From positions 18,602,787 through 18,666,786 of the forward strand of contig OZ029917.1 in the NCBI GenBank assembly GCA_964023275.1: a stretch of DNA of 64,000 bases, in the 5' to 3' direction. Below are positions 39,001 through 51,000 of the stretch, in pieces; positions within the stretch are counted from its first letter, which is position 1; the number at the start of each line of letters is the position of its first letter. The position numbers and the translations under genes were made by a program. The notes below the pieces were generated by a model. It saw nothing but the letters and a program-made list of their open reading frames with translations. It was not told the DNA's origin and searched no databases. This DNA comes from Norana najaformis (taxonomy: Eukaryota; Annelida; Clitellata; Crassiclitellata; Hormogastridae).

Positions 39001-42000
39001 ATCGTGTACATTTACATTTATAGGTTCCACAAGCAGAGCCCTTTAGCTATGGAATGAGTAAATTGTTTGTACATTGTGGGTGGGAAGATCACTGGGCAAG
39101 GCAAAGGATTGGCCACATGCCCTTAATTGCCAAGGCTAAGAATATGAAGTTGGTAACACTGTGTACCATCTTGAGGTTAGCTAAAGGGTCTGCTGTTCAT
39201 CAAAATTGAAATCCATTTTCTAATACAATCTTCTTATGATGTGCTGAGCAGTAATAATTGCTACCATTGTTGTCTTTGTAATAAACGCCTAAGCGTGGAT
39301 TCATTTGATTGCTGATGTATTAATTTTTATTGTTGTCAAATGGAAAAATTCAGACAGGTTAGTTGTTCTGTTTTCTGTTACTATTAGTTGGTCTTTCCTT
39401 CACTAGGTGGCGCACTTTAATGACAAATGCCGAAGGTCGGACGAAGCATTTAAGAGAAGCTCTTCGAGACTCTGTTGGCCACAGCTCACAGTCCCCACAA
39501 CCAAGTAAAATCGCTGTCCTGTAATTGAACTGTTATTATTGTTGTTGTTTTTAGTTATTTATTTTCATTTAGTTATCTATTTTAATACTAGTGTTATTGT
39601 TATTTATTTAGTTATTTATTTTGTTTAGTTAATTATAGACTGAACATATTATTAAGAGCAAAGTGTGAATTAGTGGCTACCAAAAACTTTATTTCTTTGA
39701 TTAATGACTTAGTGGTCAACTTAGCACAGTGCCTGTCATTTTGATGATGGATAGTGGTGAATTTTCATATAGATGATAATTAAAATGTAGAAATTTTGAA
39801 AAATTGACTTTCTAAATGTTTCAAATTGCTTGACAATGATTAACTTTTGATGCAGCATCGATGAAACATCCCTGGGAAAAAGCTGTTACGAGTAACAAAG
39901 TGCCTTACTACATTAAGTATGCATTCTGTTTTGGCTTTTTTGCTTCATTACCTTTCATCATTTTCAGTTTATCATCATCCATCATCATCGGCGTCGTCAT
40001 CATCATCATCGTAATCAGTGCTGCGTTCACACCACTTTTGATCAATGATATGTTGCTGTTAGCAACTTTTTTCAAATATGTGAGATTGGTAGAATTGATG
40101 CAGTAGCCCAATCAGTAAGCACTCTTGCTTGTGATCTAACAATTGCAAGTTTGAGCCTACAGCGCAGAGTCTGCGTGGTAACGATGGGCAAGTTCTTCAC
40201 ACATGATTGCCTCTGTCACCAAGCAGTGACAGAATTGGTACCGAATTCGGCATTGGAAAAGAGTAGTTGTAGCAGCTGACGTCGGACCTGGTTAATCACC
40301 AGATGGCCTTAGACTTTTAGATGTTAGAATCTTTCGCTGAGGATTGCTGTCTGTAGAATTACTATTGAAGCATATTGTTAATTCTTGGTTCAACTAAAAG
40401 ATGCTGCAAAATCTGGAGGTTGATTGACAGGAGGAGGAGAAGTTGGAGAAAAAGATGAAGTTAATGATGAAAAAGAAGAAGAAGAAGAAGAAGATAAGAT
40501 GATGATGATAGGATGTTGACAACAGTAATGCTAGACATGACAGAGATAATAATGTTTTTATTTGACCTGGGAAATTTACAGTTACATTGCCAGACCATTC
40601 ACTGAGAAACAATCCTGTCGCTGAAATTCAGATCCAGTCATCAGCAGAAGTTCTTTTTGTGTTGTGTGCATGCTTTTGGTCATGTTCGCATGAAGCGACT
40701 GATTAGTAACAAGATTACGCTGTGATACTGGCACATACAGCTGAGCTGTTTCATTTTGAAGAGCTTCTGTGGAATCACTTGTGGACTGTCATGGACAATA
40801 TCGACAGAATACAAGTGATTGCATTGGATTACTTTCTTACCAGAGGGAGTTGTTGCTCTTTGTTATCAGTCCTTTTGTTGCTTTTTCAGTCACAATATGG
40901 AGACTACGCACTGGGATCATCCAGAGATGAGTCGCCTGATGCAGGATCTTAGTATGGACGAAGTCTTTCCTTTCTTTCTCTACTTTGTTATTTTGCCTTT
41001 TCCAACACTTGGAATTTTTAGGAAATGTCCTAAAATTCTTAATTTTTATGAAATTGAGTGGTTTTCACTGGTCATAATGCTGTTAACCTTTTCTTCCCAG
41101 TTTTTTATATTGATTAGCAGTTAACTTTAAAATTACATAGCGTTTCTGCAGAGGCAATTTTTATTTTCATGTTCAGAGTTTCATTAAAGTCATTTTTTTA
41201 TTATTAAAATTACATGTTGTATCAAATGCAATTCTAATTGCTTATCAGTGCTGATGTCTTTGTTATTTATAGCTGAACTGGACCGTGTTCGTTTTTCAGC
41301 CTATAGAACAGCAATGAAACTTCGAATGTTGCAGAAGAGACTTTGCTGTTAGTGCAGATATTCTGCTAAAGAGAAGATTATGATGTAATAAATAAGTCTG
41401 CTTTAAGTTCAGAACCATTCTGGAACTATTGTATAAATAAAAATGTAGCAAAAACAGTTGGTATTGCAAAAGGTACACAGCTCTAAAACCACTGCTCATA
41501 AACTCACAAGGAAAGAAAAACCCCAGAGAAATTTAATCTATCTCGAGAAGTTGTTGTGTCTGTACTTCTGCTCTTTGATCTTCTTGGCCAGACCTTTTAT
41601 GTCTGAATTTAATGAGCATTTGAATTCAGTGACATTCTGCATTAACTTGCCTTAGAATACCTTGCTTGTGAAAACTGTTCCAATCCTATTCATGCTTCTG
41701 GTCTACCCTGTTTTGGATTGTCCAAAGAGCTAAGACATTGGAGCTAGAATATTTACAGGAACTGAATCAAGAGCAAAATTGGTGAAGTGAGTATGGTTAG
41801 GTTTGGTTCCTAGTCCAGATCCAAAGGTTAGGCAGGTAGCCAGACAGACAGCTGAGGTGGGTGGCGTTTGGAATTGGAGTGGCAAGACGTATGCCACTGT
41901 GCTGTGAAATACTTTAGTTAAAAAACGAGTAAGAATAGACTTTATTGACAGAGGCAGAAATTGCATCCAAGGTCATATACATATGGCTGTACTTGTTCAT

Positions 42001-45000
42001 GGTTTAATATTTATTGAAGTGGACCTTCTTGAAATTGGAAAAGCACAAGAAGTGTTCAATCATCACTTGCATGAAGCATATGACATTTCCATCAGTGTGT
42101 CCGATGTCACCGGCATTGTCACAAGTCTCTCTCGGCATCTGGCTGAAGGCAAAGCCGAACTGAATGTACTGCTGATCAGTGATCTTATCATCAATTGGCT
42201 GCTCAATGTATATGACCAGTAAGACTGCTTTTAACAATGTCATCATCATCCTCGTATCATTCACATAACTATGCTTATTTTATGATTTGTCTTTTAAGCA
42301 TATTTAAAGTTGTTCCCTTGTTTTTATTGTTAGTTGTAATGTTTGAAATTTTTATATAAAATCTTCTGGATTTGCTAAAATTGTTTATGATCTGCTGGAG
42401 TAAAAATGCCACCATGAGAGTTGATGGCTTTAAGTAAAAGTTGTCATGTCATGTAGGGGTAGCACTCATTTTCTTCTCTTTAGCCCTTAAACTGGCAGTG
42501 GATGAATCCCAAACGGGGCCAGTGCATTGCAGTATTTACCACTTAATTTCTAGCTTACACCAGTACCAAACTACACTGCTTGGTGGCAGAGATAAGTGCA
42601 TGTAAGCAACTTGTCCAGGGTTGTTACACAGAGTCTGCTTAGCAGGCTCAAATCCACAATCGTTGGATTACAGAATGAACACACTACTGAATAGACCGCT
42701 GTTCCACGTACATTGCCACTCATGGCATTGATGCATTTAGATTAATTGAGTCAGGAACTCTTAAACAGATATTGAGAATAATGATTGTGTTTTCTTAATA
42801 ATTGTAGCCTTCGCAATGGCCGTATTCGAGTTCTGTCATTCAAAGTAGCCATTGTTCTTCTGTGTAATGCTCACCTTGAGGAGAAATATCGATGTATGTG
42901 GCTATTTCTTGGCATAAAATGTTTATTTTACATGATATCACACATTACTTATGCACCTCATAAAATATGGTCTTTGAAAGCTAACTCCTGGGGGTGAAAA
43001 ATCTTCAGATAACATTGTATGAATCACAATAGCATGTCAAAAACTAGTTAATGCATTGGTTTCCAACAGGCTTAACTAGTGTCACTCACTTCTTATTGGC
43101 TTCACAAAGAGAGATGCTGCAACTACAAATGGTTCAAAACTTCCTGGCCAGAGCCATAACAAAAACAACTAAGTATCAGCATTGTATCAGTATCAGTATC
43201 AGTTGGTTGCCCATCGAGTAAAGAATCCAGTTTAAAATAGGTCTTATAGTTACAAAGTACTACAATTAATTCAGCCAACCCATCTCTGTTACATATGCAA
43301 CCTTCATGCCACCAAATGTTGCATTCGATCAGTGGACGCCATGACTCTTGTTGTGCATTGTACCTGGACAGGCTTCTAGAGAGTTCTGAGTTGCTGGTCC
43401 ATGGCTTTTTCATTCTCTGCCAAGTGCTATTCGTTCTGTCAGTTCTGTTCATTCTGTCAGTGCTCTGATATTATTCAGGTCTAAACTTAAGACTTATCTG
43501 TTTCAACTTGTTTACTCTCCACAGCCTAACTTCTGGTTTCTCTTACCTATAGGAATTCAGCCTGGATTCTCCAATGGATTATGATTTTTATTTCAATTTC
43601 ACTTGAATCTACCATCAATTGGCATTACGATAATGGTGCTAAAGAAGTCTCTAGATTGAAATCGATGAAGCCATAATATTAAGCACACTTCTGTATGGAT
43701 CTGAGAACTGGCCAATGACGGTGGCAAATAAGAAGAGACTGGAGGCAGCACATCTCTGATGGCTGAGGAGAATTCTGTGCACTTCGTGGTGTGATAAAAC
43801 ATGAAATAAAAGTATAAGAGAAAGGACAGGACAAAAGAATACAGAGAATATCATCAGTAAGAGAAGACTGAAATGGATGGGACATGTAACTCGTATGGAC
43901 AAAGATAGAAGAGCCAACCTAGAGATGATCTGTGTCCTTGAAGGGAAACGGAGGAAGGGAAGGCCAAGAGAAATTGGCCAGAGACCATCAGAGATGGTCT
44001 GAGATATTTGGAAATGTCATGGGACAAGGTAGGAGGACTGGTGATGGACAGACATGAATGGAGAGGTTGCATTGCCTGATGTGCAGACATTCATGGGAAG
44101 GACTAACTACTAAGTAAAAACGTGTCTGGGTCACCTAACCAGTTTAATGTCCTAATCAGAGATAAGTAACAGGATTTTGGATGTCACTGCAGATATATTT
44201 GGCCTCGTAGCTGGGTCAAAGGGCGTCATTGACCAGTCACATCTTGGGCTACTTCTGCATGAATGCCTTCAGATTCCTCGGCAGCTTGGAGAGATTGCTT
44301 CGTTTGGTGGCAGCAATGTGGAGCCAAGCATCAAAAGTTGTTTTGAGAAGGTCAGTGCTCATGTGTTACTAGGTACAGGCATCAAGAAAGTAATGTGGCA
44401 CTTGTGTGTTATTAGGTGTTAGAAATGTAAAGTGGCAGAGAAATTTATATGCCCTTGCATTCATATTTGGTTATTGGCCAAAGATTTCAGAGGTGCTATA
44501 TTAATGTTCAGACACATACGTACAAAGCTGATGTTTATTTTTAGAAAACTTTATTTCACTGTGCTGCTGTATAAGAACCAAGCAAACTGGCATTAAACGA
44601 AGAGGAGGATTTTGATGAAAATGGTGTTGATAGTGAATTTGTCGATGATTGTTGTGGATGCCTTTTCTGAAGCTGAAACCAATGTATCAGGCAAAATAAG
44701 CAGTTTTAATTTTGAAATGCCTCAGTGAAGCTTAGCTTGTTGTTCTGTCGATCAGGCACCGGGTCGATCAGAGATCGAGGTTTCCCACTTTCTGGACTGG
44801 ATGAAGCTGGAGCCACAGTCAATGGTCTGGCTGCCAGTGATGCATCGGATGGCAGCTGCTGAAACAGCAAAGCATCAGGCGAGATGCAATGTCTGCAAAG
44901 AATCGCCTATTGTTGGCTTCAGGTTTTTACTGATTTCCTCATGTACTTCTACCTTGTATGTTTATTACAGTTGTCATTTGCTTTTGATTGTGAATGGTTT

Positions 45001-48000
45001 CTTGTTTTCCTTCTAGTCTTTGTGATTATCTGCTAAAATGATCCATGTTCAATTGTTTGTTTTTGTCTTTGGCAACAGGTACCGATGTCTCAAGTGTTTC
45101 AACTTTGACATGTGCCAGAACTGCTTCTTCTCTGGTCGAAAAGCCAAAAGTCACAAGCTGACACATCCAATGCAAGAATATTGCACAGCAGTAAGATCAT
45201 AATTGAATGCTAGAATAATGCTTAGAAAGATCTAATCTAATCTAATATGCAAATTTCTGTAATGCCTTTGTTCTAACAAATGATGGTAATTTCTAAGCAA
45301 AACCACATTTTTTGCTTAATCGATATGATAGGTAAAATCTCTAATTGCTAAATTGCACTATGTAATCTATTAATCATATCAAATAACTTATATAGCGCTG
45401 TTATCATGATGCGTAAAGCATCAATCGATGGTTGTTTCATGTGAACTTTCATAGTCAGCATCATAATCCATAGAGAAACCAAAAGAAACTTGTCTTGTGC
45501 AGATGATGTTGGACAAGATTCTTAAATATGTTAATTTTTAGTTTATCTTAGTTTATGAATGAATCCACACTTAATATCACAGTTGTAAAGTATCTATTGT
45601 GGGTTAAATAGATGTTGATTTTGTGATGTAGCTGAGATGTTTAATTTTGAGATAGAGACTACACCAGAAGATGTCATAGTGTCAGTGGACACTGACATTT
45701 GTTGTACCTTGTACCAGAACAACAAATTGTTGGTTTCTTGAGTGTTCTTGGTTGCTGTTCCATGGCTTTGGAATTCGCTCCCAAGTTCGATTCGTTCTAT
45801 CAGTACTTTAATGTCATTCGGGTCTAAACTTAAGACTTATCTGTTTCAATTTTCTTACAGGAATTCGACCCAGCTTCTCCAATGTATTATGATTTTGATT
45901 ATGATTTCACTTGAAGTGACGATCGATTGATGCCTTGGGCATTATGATTATTGTGCCAAAGAAGTCATTCAGTTAGACAGATTTAAGTAGGTGGAGTAGA
46001 GTAGGTGATTACGGTGCTGTAGATATTATTAGATTCAATAGATTAGATTAGATGTCTCAACATTCTTAACGTAGTTCAGAACGAATCGGTGAGCTGGGCT
46101 GAAGCTAGTATACTTTCTTGTTGAAAATGTGTTTTTAAAGACAACATCTGGTGAAGATGTGAGAGACTTTACTAAGATGTTCAAGAACAAGTTTCGTTCA
46201 AAGCACTACTTCAAAAAGCATCCGCGGTTAGGATATCTTCCGGTTCAGTCAACTGGTGGAGATGTGAATCAAAGGTATAAGGAACAGTAATGCAGGGAGT
46301 TTACGTAAACTTTTGTGAACTAATTTAGTATATCATGGGATGAGAGACTTGCATTTTCCCATATAGATATAGATTATGGTGTATATATATCTATATAGAT
46401 TATGGTATATATATAGATATAGATTATGGTGTATATATATATATATATAGATTATGAGGGTTGAGACTATTCTTGCTGGCTTTGTAGTGATCTTAGCCCC
46501 AGTTCTTTATTTACAACTGCTAACTTATTATAACCAACCAGCATCGTTTGATCCACTGAATGAAGTAATAATTGCTCTATCTTCTTATGGATTATAAAGT
46601 CTCTTGTTGCCCAGCTTCAAAGTGCACCTCTGAACTATTGTAGTAGGGGAAACTTCAAATTTCCACTATATTCTGATTTATGATTGCTTAATTGCTGGCC
46701 AACGTCCTTGGAAAGGAAAAGAGCACCTGCTGTGAGCTGTCTTCAATGTTTCTTTTGTTGCTGTTGTTTGTTCTTAGTCCTCAGTCTTCGTCACCCTACA
46801 ACGCCTCAAATACAGAGATGCACTCACGACTTGAGATGTATGCCAGCAAACTGGCTGAGGCCGAGTCCAAGAGTCTACCACTAACTCCAGATTCGTAATT
46901 AAATTTCTATTAATTTCTCAACCTGTTTGGGGTTTTGGTTTAGCATGTAGGTGAGGAAACAGCCTAAATGGTTTTCAGTTTAATCAGAAAATTGAATGAA
47001 ACAAAGTCTTTTTAGTTGCAGCAAATGCACTGATTCCCAGCTACAGTATGTTTTCAGGGACAGCCAAAAGATTTGTCTCTGACATCTAAATTGTTATGGC
47101 TTTAAGTACTTGCAGTTAATTTGTGATGGTTTGATTGTTTATGAGTCTGGAAAATTAATTAGAATAAAGATTTATATGGCACCATTAAGACATAAAGATT
47201 CCAGTCTTAGCACAGTAGTGGTTTCAAGCTGAGTTGTCACAGGTTGTAGTTATATTTGCAGCTGATGCTTGCGTTGTGGTGAATTTCAGATCTTTGCAAA
47301 CATGTTCTTGTGCTTCTGAAAACATATTTGTTGTGAAACAGCTGAAATCATTCTACTGAAATATCTGATTAGTTAATAGTAATTAATCTGTTATTATTGA
47401 GATGGTTTTTCATGAATTTGTTATTATTACGGCTGTGCTGTTTTTTTTTTCAAACTAAATGACTGTGTTTATTTTAGGGGAAGCGAAGATGAGCATAGTT
47501 TGATAGCACACTTCTGTCACAGTCTGCACAGCACTGAACCGGGACATTCTGTAAGGAGGCCAAATGTTAACCAATCATTATGTCCTGTGGAGATTGGGGT
47601 TTTCAATCACCACTTTAGACAGAGGGCAATTTCCACAAATTCAATACTAAATTGTATTTATGGCATTCTTCTACAGGAAGACTAGGTTTTTGTTTAGTGT
47701 GTGTGCATGCGTGCGTGCGTGCGTGTGTGGCAAGCTATCACTTGCCTCCCATTATATCTTACTGTAAACTACAATGCTGTATATTAAATGAAATGTATGC
47801 CTGATGAAGGTCTTGAATGTAATTGGGCCATTGACTGGAGCCAATGTGTATGTTGGATGCATGCAAGAATTGTATCAGATCAGGTACAATTCAGGCAGTG
47901 CAGCTGATGATGATAACCCCACTGAATTTATTCAGCACTTGTGAATAAGCTGGTGTCGTGTGCTTAGCTTTTAAGTAGCACTGTAGAAATTTTGAGTTTA

Positions 48001-51000
48001 CGATTATGAGCCGTACTTGATTAGCATGAAACTTAGGAGGCCTGTGGTCTTGGCAAGCCTGTTATGTTACAAAAAATGATCTTTGGTTTTAGTCATCTGG
48101 TAATTCATCCAAAACACAACTGAATGTCAGCACCTTTTCACATTTTAAATGCAGTAACACTCAAGGAAACTGTCGACTAATACTTCGTGTAACATGTAGA
48201 ATGAATTATTGAAACTGTATAGCCTCCTTTAGCTTTATTAAGATCCATGTATAACGACACTATAGAAGCCATTAGGTGAATTTGTTTGTCATTATGATAA
48301 CAGTGCTATCTTCTGTTGAAGTCATCTGATGAGATGAGGTGACGTGTGAGATGCAGATGAAAGTAACCATTTCATGTTCTTGTCATCTGCATCTGTCTGT
48401 AGCTGCAGAGTCCAATGCAGATCATCATGGCAATGGATTCCAGTCAAAGAGCAGAACTTGAAGAAATGATTATGGATCTTGAGGAAGAGAACAGGTCAGC
48501 CATTGCTCATTCACAAGAAATTGCCTTAAATGGATGTATATATGTATTAGGACACTTCATATATCACCAATTTCATTATTTCTCGAAAGTATTTAAGTAC
48601 CCGTCAAAGGTACTAAGCTTTGGTAGAGTCTTATAAGTGGAATAATGGCAAAAATATAATTTATTTACATTGTAGTACAATATCAACAATTTTTAGATGT
48701 TTTTGAAGATAAGTTGTCAGTTTGCTACAGGACAGAACCCTCTGCAGTAGGATTGTTTACCCGGTGGTTTTGCGTACCTTCCGAAATTCGTCCTGGCTTC
48801 TCCAATTCTTTATGATTTTTTATTACAATTTCACATGAAGTGACCATTGGTCGAGGCATAACAATAATGGTTCTGTAGAAGTCATTAGATATGATTAGAT
48901 TAGATTTTGATACAGTTTAGTTAAACAAACACAGACTGAAATTAACACAGATAGACACAAACACAGATGGACATAAACACAGAATGACGTAGATGCAGAC
49001 GGAAGCAAACACAAAATGACACAAACACAGACTGATATAAACACAGGCTGACATAAACTCTGACAAACACCAAGCCAGCAGATAAATAAGACAAGCTTCA
49101 TATCTTAGTCGGGGCCAAAATATGAAGAAATGCAGGATCAGTTATACTTTGGAAATGCCCTAAAATGACAGAAGCTGGCTTCTGGTTCAATCTAGTTTGA
49201 TTTACTTACCCAAAATCACCCTACTTTAATGTAATCATACTCACCATAATTTCATCATCATTATCATCATGATTCATATTATTACATAATCTGCAAGGCA
49301 TTAGAATCTTTAGCCATTTTCATTTTATCCATTATTATTATTTTTTTTTATCCAAGTAGCATTGTCCCTTGGGATTTTTCAAAATTATTGTTTTATTATT
49401 TTGTTATTACTGTTATTATTAATAATATTAGTACTCTTAGTGTTAGCATTTGTATAACGTTGGTGTTATTATAATGATCAGTAGTATTGGTGTTATTACA
49501 CTGACATAGGACTCTTCAGGAGGAGTATGACCAGTTGAAGCAGATGCACTATGAGACTGCCAGTCCATGTGACTCTTTGAAAGATGGTAGTGCACTGCGA
49601 GATGGTGATGCCAATCCAGATGTTGAGATGATTGCCGAAGCACGACTTCTGCGCCATCACAAAGGCCGTCTTGAGGCACGCATGCACATACTTGAGGAGC
49701 ACAACAAACAGCTTGAGTCACAGCTCCATCGACTTCGACATCTTCTTGATCAGGTAGACGTAATCTACTAGAGTGCTGTCCTTCTACGTTTTAGAATTAA
49801 GTAAAGTAAATAAAGTAAGTGTCCCATAGCAGAACTTGTGGGAGGCACTAATTTCTTCTCTTAGGAGCTTTAGCTAGCAATGGACGAATCCCAAGGTCCT
49901 GGACTGTGCCCAGTGAATTGCAGTGCTTTACTTTCCAGCTTGCATCAATACCAAATTCTTCTTCTAGTCATAGAGGAAAGTGTATGGAAACGATTTGCCC
50001 CGGGTTGTTGCACCATCCGCTCAGCAGGTCTTGAACCTACAATCCTTAGATTATGGGCCCTGTGCTAAATGAATAGACAACTGTGTTGCACCTTTTCTTA
50101 GAACCTGACCCACATGTAACAAACCCATGTCTGGGTCACATAGGGTGTATGTCACTCTGGGTACTTTCTGAGTTACATTGGTATTAGGGTCTTATCTCAG
50201 TTGTTATATTGGATAACAGTAAACGCGCTACACCAACAGGTGGCATATGGTGGTAGGATGCTGCTGCTTTCACCATTCAGCTCTGCTTTGGATGTTTAGA
50301 TGCCTGTGCTTCGTGTGACATATGGTGACAATGACTGTGCTGTCTTGCAATGTATGTCCGTGAGAATTCTGGCCTGATGACTTTCAATAGTTTATGGAAA
50401 TCTAATCTATCGATTTTTCTTGACTTTTTCAGCCTGAAATCGATACTCGAATTGTTACGTATCCAATGTCATTTGGTGCTGCTCCATCTATGCCAGGACC
50501 AGCAGCACCGAGTGCTGTAATGCGACGCTGTCCTCCAAGCTTTCGGTCAGCATCGGTCAGTCAGTACAACAATGGTCATCAAGAGGGCAGAGGTCACCAG
50601 GATGGCAGAGGTCAGTCAGCTTCTGAATCTACACTGAAAGCTCCACTGTTCCGAGAAAGAGGCAGAGCCAAATCAAAATAGGTCAAATACATACATATAC
50701 ACCGATTTTTTTGTAATCTTTAGCCAATGTTCGGGATGTCAGATTGTCACAGTTGTTTCTTAATAGTAGCTTTGGATGAGCTGTAAACCCGCATGTGGTA
50801 ACGTGAAAAACAGATAATAAACAGATAATGGAGTGACAAAAGTCAAACAATTTTGAGCGCTACTGATTTTGGGATTGCCTACTCACAGTTAAAAAGTTTG
50901 TCTGTAAACATATTGTTTAATTTTACTGACCATTTATAATTAAACATATTTGTTTAATTATAAAATGGTGAGCTCTGATTCCAATTAATAAATTTTAATT

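Noticed and set aside
39917-40889. Possible Dp71-like first exon in the intron equivalent to human intron 62
   Set aside because: I looked for a short ATG-containing exon ending in phase 2 with a donor and saw no convincing candidate. The open frame at 40722-40952 overlaps exon 10 in a different frame.
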